From Polyporus tsugae (Eukaryota > Basidiomycota > Agaricomycetes > Polyporales > Polyporaceae): a stretch of 64,000 nt of DNA. The stretch spans positions 1,612,001 through 1,676,000 of the forward strand of contig JAHRBS010000004.1 in assembly GCA_024305745.1 (NCBI GenBank), written 5' to 3'. Shown in pieces: positions 11,865 to 25,645 of the stretch. How positions within the stretch are numbered: position 1 is the stretch's first letter; every line of letters starts with the position of its first letter. A program made the position numbers and the translations under genes. Under the pieces are notes generated by a model. It was not told the origin of the DNA. It worked only from the letters and a program-made list of their open reading frames with translations, and did no database searches.

Positions 11865-13198
11865 ATGAGCCTACCCCGAACACGAAGTATCTTCAATCAT
11901 GCAAGGCGACTGTGCAGGTCGACGTCAACACCCACATCGTCGCCAAGCAATGCACGGTTGCGGGTCCGAGTGCTACCTGGCTTCCAAACATACACAACTC
12001 ACGCAAATGCGAACCCCACTTCGACCGCGGGCGGGAGCAAGCCCACGGCTGCATCACTGCTGTCGAGCGCACTCGACCAGAGACAGCGTGCGGCGAGACG
12101 GGCGGATTCTGCAGGCCCGTTCACGCTAGGGATCGTCCCTCCGCGCCCAGACGAGGTGAAGCCGGAGAAAAAGTGGTCTGAACTGAGCGCTGGCGGGAAA
12201 GGTGCGTTCCACCCACCCCCTTCGTGCATCGTAGCGTGACGTCAGTGTACAGTGGCGAGGACGACGGCGCGGACGACCAACCTCGTCGTGATCCTCGCTG
12301 GCGCGGGGCTCACGGTCGTCCTCGCGTACGCGCTCACGTCCGAAATGTTCTCGCGGAACTCGCCCACGGTGCTGTACAACAAGAGTTGCGAGCTCATTAA
12401 GGCATCGCCGCAGGTGCGCCTGTCTTCTCTGAGTATCGGGGCGCTGTTGACCTTCACACTGAATACGATACAGGTGCACCAATACCTGCATGGACGCCTT
12501 GTCTTCCACAATCACCCGCCCACACTCTCCCGTCCTCGTCATCGCAACCACTATGTCTCCTCGCAAATATTCGTCGACTCTACCGGCCGTGAACACATGC
12601 TCCTGAACTTCTACGTCCAGGGCCGTCCTCCAGGTTCTGCGTCGTATGCAGGAGAGGAAGAAGATGGCTTTTTCACCCGCATGTCGCACAAAGCGCAGCT
12701 AGCGGCTATGAAACTAGGAGAGATGTCGTTCGAGGACATCAAAGAGGAGGCCCTGACGAGAGGGATCCGTCTGGCGGAGTTGACCAAGGGTATGTTCCGC
12801 TTCTTGACTGGGGAGGAGGATGCACGCCCAGCGGCGCCACCTTTGCCGACCCCGGAAAAGAAGGTGGAGGAGAATAAGGGATGGATGTCCTCGGTCACGG
12901 GCATGTTCTCCGGCATCAAGGGCACGGCGAAGCCAGGAGGTTCAGCAGGAGAGGTCTACAACAGTTCCGCATTCACTGAGGGAGAAGTGCATGCCGACCT
13001 TGTCATGGTATGTGGATATTATCAGTGTTTTACATCGAGGTTCGCTGACGTCTGCCGCAGAACGACCAAGGGTACTATCAGTTCCGGTATCTCCTCATCG
13101 ACATGCCGAATTCCAACACCAGAAACCCCCGCCGAGTGTTTATTCAACGAGCGGACGGCGTTCAGGAAACAGAGCCTATAATACGATGGCATCGGTAG
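11865..13198 (+). CDS. TIM21: Mitochondrial import inner membrane translocase subunit TIM21
   Basis: Tim21 belongs to the TIM23 presequence translocase. It contacts the TOM complex and couples import to respiratory supercomplexes. The start MSLPRTRSIFNHARRLCRSTS is a strong matrix-targeting presequence. The first exon ends at WSELSAGGK; after an intron with donor GTGCGT the protein resumes with ARTTARTTNLVVILAGAG, the start of the single transmembrane segment (LVVILAGAGLTVVLAYALTS). An intermembrane-space domain follows (EMFSRNSPTVLYNKSCELI). A charged linker with Pro/Lys stretches (EDARPAAPPLPTPEKKVEE) precedes the final exon, which ends in RVFIQRADGVQETEPIIRWH and a stop at 13196-13198. The linker is longer than in yeast Tim21, and the insertion around SVTGMFSGIKGTAKPGG looks lineage specific. 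Confidence 0.85.
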
Positions 13199-13398
13199 CC
13201 CCGCCGAAGAGTGGTGCTCCTTGGGAGGATATATTTCGTTGTTGCGTGGCCGTCACAATGTTATTCACTCACCATTCTCTCCACCGCCGCGTGCGCTGGG
13301 GGTATAACATCGTTGTACAGTACCGAAATGCAAATTATAATACAGATGCAATATGTCCTGGACTTGCTATCCACACAGAAGAGTAAGGAATTGCGCAA

Positions 13399-13970
13399 TC
13401 ATTCACCGAAGAGTTTCTGGACGCGCTTCAGTACTGAGTCCTTGCTAGGATCTAAGGGGGCATGTCAGTCTAGTGGCGAGCTGGGAGGCTTTCGGGACGG
13501 ACCGTATGGATGGTCTTTCGACGGGATCTCAAGCAGAGCGGGGAATGCCGCTTGGTACTTGTCTACCATCGGCCTGATCTTCTCGGCGACCTGAAAGGAA
13601 ATGCATGAACGGCAGCTTACAGCCGTTAGACAGCCGGAGAGACGTACGTGCTGGTTGATTAGCAGGATAGCGATGTCCTTTCGAGAAGTGAACTCTTCAA
13701 ACGCAGCCTCAATGGTGGGTATCTGTGTTTCTATATATATATTCCAGCATTGTGCGTGAGCGTAGGTGATGATATTGGCAAACATGGCTACGCACTCGCG
13801 TCCACGACAAGGAAGTTCTTGGTTTGGTTCTGGCCAACGTTGCCTATGCCGGCTAGCAAGAGACCAGTGACGGAGTCCTGGAAGATTCAGCACACACATA
13901 GAAGACGTCAATGTAGACATACCTCGTCCCCAATGACTGCAAGCAAATTCCGATCCTGGTGGCCGGCCAT
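13399..13970 (-). CDS. VMA7: V-type proton ATPase subunit F
   Basis: Small subunit of the V1 central rotor that helps couple ATP hydrolysis to proton pumping at the vacuole. The start at 13970 gives [16 protein letters not shown], the usual N terminus. Exon 1 ends there with donor GTATGT, and exon 2 begins [20 protein letters not shown] after an acceptor CTTCCAG. The later exons give [20 protein letters not shown], then QHV, then [20 protein letters not shown] and the conserved ending [13 protein letters not shown] with stop 13399-13401. Length and order match the family's roughly 120-130 residues. The gene is divergent from the ecdysoneless homologue 232 bases away. Confidence 0.9.
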
Positions 13971-14202
13971 CGCGTCTAGGTCGAGGTTGTTATGGCCGAC
14001 TCGGAAGTCGCGCCTGTCGGGTGCTGCAATGCCGCCGCTCTGTCCCAAAGAGGGAAAGTGTCTCACCACGTGATGTGCTATGAATGACGCGTCTGGAGAT
14101 CGAGATGAGATTGGGCTTTCCTCCACCACCCACTCAGCATCCATTCTCTCCCCGAAATTCGAACCATTCACTGCCCGCGACAACTTCAGCACGCATGCAA
14201 GC

Positions 14203-17273
<3,071 letters not shown>

Positions 17274-17983
17274 AACTGGCTCACTTCCTGTCTGCTCGGA
17301 CATCTCAAGTCTAGTCTATCTCAGCGTCTTTGTGGGAATATGGTGCATTCGGGAAAGTATACATAGGCTGTCGATGAATTTGTCACCAGTCTCCATCGCC
17401 ATCTGGGTCGTACCGACCGCGAAGAAGCTTCGTGTACACTGTAGCCGTAATCTGATATTTTTCACAATCTTCAAATTACTGGTAGTGTTGCAGCGTCCTC
17501 CCTCTCGGGCTGCGACTACGTTCGAGTACAAGCCATTATATTCCTATCTACTACGAGTATGCGTGTGCATCACATTTCCATAATCCGAAATGCCGGAAAC
17601 ATGAGTACGGCAGAGATGGTGAGAGCGGCGCGCTCGAGGAAGCTGTATGCGATAAGTTAGGAGACGGTCATTGCGCCACTTAAGGGTGGGAGGGGCATAG
17701 ATGACGCGCTACTTCCTCCCCGTCAAGTGTGACTGAGAAGTATCACTGAGAGAAGAAGTTCAAGCTCAAGCCTAAGTTGGAGAATATTAATCGAGTTATG
17801 CGCAACGTGACTGCCTCGTGGGGTTGGGGTGGTAGCGCCCAAGGCGTGTGACGGTGGTTAGTGACAATCATGCTCCAGCACACTGGCAGCACCACGCCTC
17901 CGACGAGTCTCTTCCAGTCACCGTCATAAGCAGGGGCACCGTCCACCCCATTCGGCCTGTATACCCTCACTTGAGGCCACAGC
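17274..17983. other. Intergenic region upstream of RING gene
   Basis: A 710-base gap between two plus-strand genes. Short frames are present on both strands but none has a domain or coherent splicing. The last 100 bases before 17984 presumably hold the promoter and leader of the RING-finger gene. Confidence 0.5.
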
Positions 17984-19612
17984 ATGCAGAGTTCCCTAGT
18001 CCCGCCACAATCTCTCAGAGACGAATTCGATACCCTTCCTGACGACTTCGACTTCTCCGCTGTCGAGGAGGTTCCCCGTGCTCCTCCACCACAACCCCCA
18101 AGACACGATCCTCTCCTTGACGAATATGATCTCTACAATGAAACAGACACTTTCGCAGACATCGATCTTGACGCGGTCTCAGAGCTTGGCCCCCCTGCGC
18201 CACCTGTGCCTTCGACTCCGCCAGTAGCGCAACCACCAACCAATGCCCAACCTCCCCCGGAAGGTGACATTCAGATGAGGAGCCAGCGCGTACAAGACTC
18301 TGGAAGTGGATCTACAGCATCGACACAGTATTCCTTTGATGAAGTTGATTCTGCCTTCCTCCAGGAAGTGGACTCTATCGAGCACAATGCCGTGAGAACG
18401 GTCCGAGCGGGTAAGGCGTCCCTCTGTTCTCAACCTCTACTGATTAATCATGTCTATTCAGTCTCTAGCCCCGGCCCCAGCGCATCCCAAGCTCCTCGTA
18501 AGTTTCTCGTTTAATTGATCATTTAAGCCTCTGATCCATACTCTCTCCCCAGCCCCAATGACACAGCCCGCACCGCCGAGTTCCGCCGTATCCAGAACCA
18601 GTACGTATTTCGTTCACCGTGCTCCAGCCCTTGCTCATCTTTCACCCTAGCCACCACCACTTCGAGCTTCTTAGGCAGTCAGGCCACCAACGTCTCGTCG
18701 GCCAAGCGCAAGCGGTCCATCCTTGACGATATGATACCAACATCGAGCAAGAAGAGCAAAGGCAAGAGCAAGCCCAAGGACCCGCACGCCTCCGCGCGTG
18801 TTATTCTGAGTGACATGGAAGAGAGTATCCTGTGCCCTGTGTACGTACCGATCGCATCGGCTGCATCGACGCACGTTGACATCGTTCAATTGTCTCTTTC
18901 TCTTGCAGCTGCTGTGAGATATTGTGAGTCACCGCGGCCCGTCTGTGTCGAATTCGCTCTCATCACGACTCGGACTTCAGCGTCGCTCCTCACGTTGGAA
19001 TACCCTGCGGCCACTCTTACTGTGGCGACTGTTGCATCCGATGGATGAAGCAAAACGTGCGCACTATTCCCTACCCTCCACACTGTTACCCTTGGCATTC
19101 TGATAAGTAATGGGCCCAACCACAGCCCGGCCGACGCCCATCGTGCCCCACATGCCGCGCCAAGCTCACGAGCAACATCCTCGTCGTCCCGAACTACTCG
19201 CTCCAGCACGCCATCGAGAAGCACGTCGCCGCGCTAGGCGTGACAGGCGTCGTAGATTGGCAGCCTACCGGGCTCCGGTATCAGGAACGCCAACGCCGTC
19301 AAGGGTAAGTCACATCCCATCTCCCTCCCCTTCCTGCTGGCTGCACCGCTCGTCTCTAATCCTTACATACCTACGTGCTCAAGATTATGGGCGGAGCTGT
19401 CCGCGGAGCTTCCGGCCCTCCAAAGCACGCAATGGGAACTCTTGAACCCGGACAGCCCCCCGACCTCACAGCTGGTCGCATTCATCAACGCGCAGGCCCA
19501 AGCTGCCCTGGAAGAGAGCAGCTCGAGCGAGGACGAGTCCGCCGAAGAAGACTCTGCCCAGTCGTCGCAAGATTTGTTCGCGTTCTTCTCAACTCCACCC
19601 CACCAGGCATGA
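17984..19612 (+). CDS. RING-HC finger E3 ubiquitin ligase, uncharacterised
   Basis: The N-terminal third is acidic and proline rich (DEFDTLPDDFDFSAVEEVPR) with no recognised domain. A Ser/Thr region follows, then a basic nuclear-localisation-like stretch (SAKRKRSILDDM, SSKKSKGKSK). Three short introns split a C3HC4 RING: ILCPVCCEIL ends one exon, VAPHVGIPCGHSYCGDCC plus IRWMKQN forms the next, and SCPTCRAKLTSNILVVPNYS the third. All eight zinc ligands (C-x2-C, C, H, C-x2-C, C-x2-C) are present. After the RING come LQHAIEKHVAALG, an acidic serine tail (EESSSSEDESAEEDSAQ) and the stop at 19610-19612. RING proteins of this layout pass ubiquitin from an E2 to a substrate; the substrate cannot be inferred. 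The gene converges on the protein ending at 20012. Confidence 0.8.
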
Positions 19613-20011
19613 CGAGACACCACCGAGATTTAAAGGACTTAGTTTCATACGAAGGAAAGGACGTTCGCTACACACTGTTGTCGTCGCCATCGCCAGCTTG
19701 TTGTACTCAAAGGTTTGTATCGCCCCATGTAGCCTAGATTGTGACACGTAGCTTTCGTTCGTTGGGATTGCTGTGGCATGCCGCAGAAACTATATATATT
19801 CATTGGACGTGGACAATCGTGACATACATATCTATGGTACTCGTGCTCGTGCGTATCGTAAGGTTACATCAGTTCCACGAAATAATACAGACAAGATGAC
19901 CGGGAAGATCGATACATGTACAACAGATCATGGGGTGCGCTACTCCGGGCCTGCCGAAGTAGGGGTAGTAGAAGCACAAGGAATCGCATGTGCAGAGAAA
20001 GGGTCGAGCAT
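19613..20011. other. Convergent 3' intergenic region
   Basis: About 400 bases between two converging genes, probably both 3' untranslated regions. It is more AT rich than the flanking coding DNA (for example tatatatatt near 19790). No gene is seen. Confidence 0.5.
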
Positions 20012-22185
20012 TCACAGCTCGAAAGACACCTTCAGCTCTCCTTCTCCATCCAATTCCGTGAACTCGACGAGGAAAACGCCGTCCTCCAAGGGCGTGACAG
20101 ACGGCAAAGGCAGTGGCTTTTCGTCAAACGTGCCACACAGGTCTTTGACGAGACCCGGTCCACGTACGAGCATAGTGGGGGACGACCGCTCTCGCAACAG
20201 CGCAGCAGATACCACCACACGCGGCACGCTCTGCAGCGCTTCTCCCTGTTCCTTTAGACCAGAGGACAAGGGCAGGGAAGATGGGGCAGCGACAGGACCG
20301 TCGGGTTCGGGACGAACCCGAGCTCTCGATCCGTTTGGGGTGGGATGAGGGATGCTTTCATCGCCTCCTCGACCGGAGCCGGAGTCGGAGTCATCCGTAG
20401 CGGAGGGTGCTCCGGTGGACTCGCGCCGGGAAGCCCGCGCCGCATCGGACGGCTCGACGCTGTTCGTAGGCGCAGACGCCCCGCCTGTCCCTGTGGTCCT
20501 CGTCGCTGTCTGCGTGAGCGTGAGCCCAAGGAAACGAGTGACGACCTGAGGGATGCCCTCGCCGATGAGGCGGACCGCAAAGGCCTTGGCGAGGACGCTC
20601 CAGAACCAGAAGACGACGTTGAATATCGTGTGCAGGTACGTGCGAATGAGGCGTGCAGGGAAGCTACGAACCAGCACCATTGACAGGGACCGGCGTCGTT
20701 GATGCGTAGTAGAACGACGGACATCGCCTCCATTACTACTCGACGGCGCAGGACTCGAGCGCACAGGTCGTGTCATATCATCTGGGGATGTTTTAGTGCT
20801 GGGTTGGTCCGCGTCTGGGACCTCTGAGCTTGCACGGCCAGAAGTGGGTGACGAGTCACGGGCAGGCGGTGAAGGTGGGGGAGTCGGAAGAATCTGAGGG
20901 GCGGCAGGCCTTTCGGTGCGGACAGTGAACTGCCTGGACGGGGTCAGCAGCGTAACCTGCCAGGTTCGGTCGTTCTCGCAGACAACGCTGGCGGGCGAAA
21001 CAAGCAATTCGCAGCCAGAGGCACCGAAGTGCAGGAAACCACCGTCACTTGGGAGGGGAGCGTTTAGCAGCTTTGCCTTGCGCAGGTTTGGAGAGAATAT
21101 GACCAATTCATGACCTTCAGAGGTCGACGCCGTCGAAAGCTGCAGCTTCTGCAGGGGGATGGTCTGCACGTCCGGGGCATCGGAGACTGGGAGGACGACG
21201 ACATGGTACGGGGCGGCGGCACCGGATTGGGGAGTTGCGACCACAGCAGACATCGAATCAAATGAGAGGACGGCGCCATAACACAATGCCGCTGCTTCCT
21301 CGAGAAGGTCCTGCGCATGGTCCAAAACAGCCAGAGTGGCTCGCCTGGTAGAGTCGACAGAGTCCACTGTGATATTTCCATCTACACCGAGACGAAGGGT
21401 CGACGACTCGCCCGCGACAAACACCAATGGCTTCAATGAGTCACCAAGATTGGTGGAAAGCCGAGGGAGCAAGACCATAGCCCTGCCTTCGCAAGAGCCT
21501 GTCCCTCCGAACTGCGTCGGGAGGCTAGACAGCGATGAGCACTGCACCATTATCACCTAATCGTTTCATCGCACCTCGAGGACGGTTTCCACACCCAACC
21601 TGACCATTCCTCTGGTCTATCGAGGCGCACCAAGGGCTTTCCCGTCGTCGACGCTCCGAGGCCGAACCTCCCATCGTTGCGGACGTCCCACTCCGTCGAC
21701 AGAGTAACACCAGGGATCCCTTCCTCCACTACGATGACGCCATTGTTCTTGTGGCTCCCCAACCATTCGACATGGCCGGACGCGTGAACGAGCCGGAAGG
21801 TGTACGAGAACCGCGCACCGACGTGGTCCTGCAGCGAAGCCCGGAGCCTGAGATACAACGTGTTCTCCTCAGGCTTCCCGTCTGCGTCCGTCAAGAGGGA
21901 GAAGGACTGTGCCGACACCGACGTCCCCTGGACCTGGTCCGACTCCGTGAATTGCACCGCTCGCCACTCTCCGCTGTGTCGTGGAGGGCTATGGACGGGG
22001 AAGTTGGTCCAAAGCTCGACCCTGAATCTGTCCGATCGCGCCCGGAGGTAGGATTGGGGAGAATCGAAGGTTGCCTTGAACAGGAGGGTATGTATGCAGG
22101 ATGCCCGGTCAAGGATGTGAGGGGGGATGGGGGCAACCTTGGCATTCGTCGTCTGACCCAGATCGGGCGAGAATGTGAGCTTCAT
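20012..22185 (-). CDS. Unrecognised 707-residue protein with C-terminal hydrophobic helix
   Basis: I do not recognise the family. The start MKLTFSPDLGQTTNAKVAPI opens a beta-rich N-terminal half (FRVELWTNFPVHSPP, LYLRLRASLQDHVGARFSYT, EWDVRNDGRFGLG). The frame breaks near 21575. A 50-base intron (21525-21574, donor GTGCGA, acceptor CTAG) restores it exactly, so exon lengths 611 and 1513 sum to a multiple of three. The second half continues as SLPTQFGGTGSCEG and contains a disordered Pro/Ser linker. A hydrophobic stretch (TIFNVVFWFWSVLAKAFAVR) follows, long enough to span or lie on a membrane. A second disordered segment precedes the ending GELKVSFEL. The N-terminal part hints at a sugar-binding or hydrolase-associated beta domain, but this is only an impression. 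It is probably a fungus-specific membrane-associated protein. Confidence 0.65.
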
Positions 22186-22711
22186 GATGAGAAGGTGGTC
22201 AACAGCCAGGGATATGCGGGTCGAAAGTGGTCAGTAGGGGAGGTCAAGAGAGCAAGGAAGCCCGCCGAAAAACTCAACACTCAGCGCTCAGCATCGGAGC
22301 AGCCGAAAAACGGACGCATACAAGGCTGCAGGCATGCAGGCAGAGTCAAGGCCGACGGCGTGCGGAGGTCAAGCGAAGACTCGCAAGAGCGTTGCCATCT
22401 CGCCGGCGCCATGCATGACGACATCAACGCGCACAACCCGCGCCCGCGCCTCCGAACATCGATATGTCCCAGTGGGTACCGCAGTTCCTCGCAAATCCCG
22501 TCGGCAGATGGTAAGCACCACAACCACACATCAGACAATGTGTATGCAAGCTTGCAGAATATTGATGGTGGAGTGAAAGACCGTTGAATCAAAAGAAGTT
22601 ACAATTTGCCCCGTGGCGGGATAAAGCTGAGAAATGCAACGTCCTGTAGGAAACATGCATATCGTACCAAGCCCCGGCCCACTGTAGACAGGAACATGAA
22701 GTGTCCTGCTG
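22186..22711. other. Intergenic region between two minus-strand genes
   Basis: This 526-base gap should hold the promoter of the gene starting at 22185 and the 3' end of the TRAX gene. A short plus-strand ORF at 22463 (MSQWVPQFLANPVGRW) ends at a GTAAGC donor-like site, but no convincing second exon was found. Confidence 0.4.
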
Positions 22712-23844
22712 CTAGTCATCGTCAACATAGTCCGTCCCTCTCGTTCTTCTCCTAGAATCCTCGCCGAACCTATCCCCGTCTGTCGTGCGCGACACCATTT
22801 GCGCAACGAAGTCGTCTAGCATCTCCGCCGGAAGGTCGAATTCCGAAATGCGTACAGCAACCGCGTATGCAGCTGCATGGAGGACCCCACGTCCGTGTGA
22901 GCTTCGATGCAGCTTGAGCCAGGAAACACGACTGACCATCCTCAATCTTTTCTAGCGATTGCCCGGTTACGTACTGCTTCTTCCGGAGCTCCTTGAAATA
23001 CGGGGTCATGCCCTCAAAGTCTGCAGACCAGCCGCTGAAGACGTCAGCACCACTCAGCACCACGCGTGCATGTTCGCAACTCTTGATATCACTCGCCTGC
23101 TTTACAATTTCGTACAAAGCTGCAGACTTCGTTGGCCTTCTGTCGGCCACCACGCCGCGATATTGCGGCAATGGCGAATCGCATAAGCTCTCCAGTCAGG
23201 TCGGAGAGACCAAGCAGGTAGTCCTCTAGCGGCAAAGGGAAGTACTAAGCAATTGTCACGATTAGCATTCAAAAATACGAGGTTTAACGGAGGGAGCGAC
23301 TTGCCGCAATCCCGTTTGCATCGCACAGGGAGCTTTGAACCTCTTCATAGGAGATCAATGACTTGTGTTCGAGGTAGTGGGTGAAGCTCAAGGCCTCGAT
23401 ATATTCTTGCAGTCCCGGCGAGACGTTCCTCTGGTATCGCGCGAACCTGTCGCCCGTCAACTCTGGCCGTATGGCCGCAAATAGAGATTGAATCTCTTTC
23501 AGTTTGCCTTTGGCACGCGAAGCAGCGCGATTCCCGAGTACGCGGTCGTCGGTTTCGGCGGCATCCTCCGTCATGGTGCGATGAAGGAGAAAGATGACCT
23601 TCTTCGAGAGGTTTGTTATGTCACGACTAGACTGGGGGTATCAAGTGTCAAACATATCAAAATTGGGCAACGATTGGAGACCAGTTCCGCGCTGAGGAGG
23701 ATTGACATTGCATAAACTCAGGCACAGAGTACGGACCTTTATGAGGCGTTCTCGCCTATCGTTGTGGTCGTCGAGATCCTCTCTGAACTGGTCGAACGAG
23801 AGCAGAATAGAGTCTCTGGAGTTGAGGGTAGACGGCGATGCCAT
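22712..23844 (-). CDS. Translin-associated factor X (TRAX) homologue
   Basis: TRAX pairs with translin to form the C3PO complex, an endoribonuclease of RNA-interference and tRNA processing; TRAX carries the catalytic acidic residues. The start MASPSTLNSRDSILLSFDQF is followed by FREDLDDHNDRRERLIK. A short intron then leads to SSRDITNLSKKVIFLLHR, a clear translin-fold signature. Next come KLKEIQSLFAAIRPELTGDR and the family's most conserved helix, QEYIEALSFTHYLEHKSLIS, whose glutamates correspond to the catalytic site of animal TRAX. After another intron YFPLPLEDYLLGLSDLTGEL appears, again close to animal TRAX. The C terminus ends in RTRGTDYVDDD. No translin gene lies in this window. The gene is divergent from the HIT-domain gene 492 bases away. 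Confidence 0.85.
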
Positions 23845-24336
23845 GTTCGTCGGCTGAATCAAGGCTGGATTGGCGAAGGCTGATCTTAGCCTATAGTACA
23901 TAAGCGTCACTGAGTCTGCGACTACAAAATCAAACGAGCGTTGACTTCGTACAGCTCTGACACTCGCGACAAGATGTCGGCTCAAATGATGTCTGCTACG
24001 GAGATTGAGGCGTTGAACGAACGATGGGTGCAATGAGCAATGGAGGATATAAGTAGATAAGCTTCAACTTGCACCCGCAGCATATTCCGAAGCCCAAGTT
24101 GATTGAGCGCTGAACGGGCGCCTCTAGATCTGAGGGCATGGCGGGCGGTCGCCGGTCGTTGTGGACCGTGTGGTTGTCAGATCCCAGTAACTGCGCCGTC
24201 TTGGGTCCTTCTCTCGGTCTTGTTTTCCTCCCTGCGCACCCCCCTCTGTCTGCTGTTTCCTGCCCTTCGTTTTGCGCCGCTACAGTCTATCGGTAGTCGC
24301 GTCTATACTCACCGAAACCTCCCTTCCTTTTAACGT
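23845..24336. promoter_or_regulatory. Divergent intergenic region, TRAX / HIT protein
   Basis: A 492-base divergent gap that must contain both promoters. Pyrimidine-rich stretches at 24200-24330 are consistent with the HIT-gene leader. No specific factor site is recognised. Confidence 0.5.
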
Positions 24337-25392
24337 ATGGCGTTCGCTCCGAAGCCTGGCTGCCCCATGTGCAGCATTGTCGCTGCTGGCACATCCTCCG
24401 CCCTGGGCACTCCTCATTCGCCATCCAATGCCGCAAAACAGCACGAGATTCTCTGGAGAGACGAGAACTTCACCGTCTACCGTGAGACCGCATACCCCGT
24501 CTCGAGCCAGGGTCACATCGTCGTAGTATTCAAGTACGTCTTGCGCTCGACCGCGCTTCTCCCGCTCACACTCGGTCCCGTCGCTTTCGTAGCCTCCATG
24601 TCCCGTCAATATATACCCTGGTACGGTCAACCCCAGTTAGCGGCGTACACCGCCCGCCGATCCCCCTGTCATGAGCGAGCGAACGCTGACCTTCTGCCGC
24701 CCAGTCATCAAGCGACCTCCCCATCCTCGTCACCCTCCGAGACGTGTCGCATCGCATCCTCTCCTCCCTACAGGCCCAATCAACTCCGCTATCATCGCCG
24801 GCCTCCCAACCCCAGCATCCGCTAACCTCGGCCTCGCGCCTGCGCAGCACGCGCGAGACGTTCCGCATCGGGTTCATCACCCCTCCCTTCCGAGACAACA
24901 AGATCCCCGTCACGGACCACCTCCATGCGCACGGCTACGTCCTCCCCGCGGACCTCATGGGCTGGTGGCGCGCGGTCGGGTACAGCGCCGTGGCCTGGTA
25001 TGACATCGACGACCTCATCGCCGAGATTCGGTGAGTGCGGTTATTTTAAACCCGTGTCCGCATCACGTTCTCAGCGCGCCCTGTTCCGTCCTTGCGCGCA
25101 CCGCCCCGTCCTCCTGTTCTACAGCGAGGAGACCTCGAACAACCGCGTGCGGTCCGGCATGAACCCGCGGCCCATCGACTTCGTCCCTGGCGCCGGCGCA
25201 CGGAGGGGCACCGCGGATGGGATTGAGACGACGGACGCCCCGCTCGGCGTCGTGGACGCGGACGTCGAGCAGGGAGAGGCCCATCCTGCGAGCCCGATCT
25301 TGCTCCCTCCCACGCCAACTACTGCTCGGCCCCGCGGATCGACCCCAACCACACCTACGGCAGACGCTGCTATACCCCGTTTCCAGGTTTGA
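24337..25392 (+). CDS. HIT-domain (histidine triad) protein
   Basis: HIT proteins are nucleotide hydrolases or transferases that act through a His-x-His-x-His triad. The start MAFAPKPGCPMCSIVAAGTS includes a Cys-x2-Cys typical of fungal members. The first exon then gives EILWRDENFTVYRETAYPVS and HIVVVF, with donor GTACGT. A small exon near 24595-24620 supplies NLHVPSIYTL, and the next resumes with SDLPILVTLRDVSHRIL. Further on, FRIGFITPPFRDNKIPVTDH precedes the triad DHLHAHGYVLP. The last intron joins DLIAEIR to EETSNNRVRSG. A Pro/Thr-rich tail follows, ending in AIPRFQV. The domain order and the sentence-like conserved blocks match a common fungal HIT family of unknown physiological substrate. 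It is not clearly aprataxin, because no DNA-binding zinc finger is seen. Confidence 0.8.
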
Positions 25393-25637
25393 TGTAATAC
25401 TTCGTTGATATACTCCTGCTAGTTGTATCCTCCCTATAATGACGAAGGACTTTCGCGGCCTGACATTTCTTTCTGTGTATCGGACGGGTTCCTGGATAGC
25501 ACATGCACTGCGGGCTCAAGGGCATGTAGATTGATTGCAATTACAGTTAACATGGTAGGCTACATCGAGGAGTGGGGGTGCTATTATATTGCGAGCAATG
25601 TCCAGACATATGGTATTCATATAATCTCTTGGATACA

Positions 25638-25645
25638 TTAGGCAT
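25638..25645 (-). other. 8-base terminal coding exon of BLM10 copy 2 (end of HbYX motif)
   Basis: The exon before it ends TAC-T at 25704 with donor GTACGT. The 58-base intron (25646-25703) contains a perfect CTAAC branch site and ends GCGCAG. The last exon ATGCCTAA gives the second Tyr, Ala and the stop, so the protein ends SYYA as in copy 1. Without splicing, the frame would read on for dozens of codons beyond the first Tyr. Confidence 0.85.

Noticed and set aside
21525..21584. Frameshift or pseudogene in the 707-residue gene
   Set aside because: A 50-base intron with donor and acceptor restores the frame exactly, so no lesion is needed.
21751..22587. 278-codon plus-strand frame
   Set aside because: Antisense to the N-terminal half of the 707-residue protein, Arg/Glu-rich by composition and without a domain.
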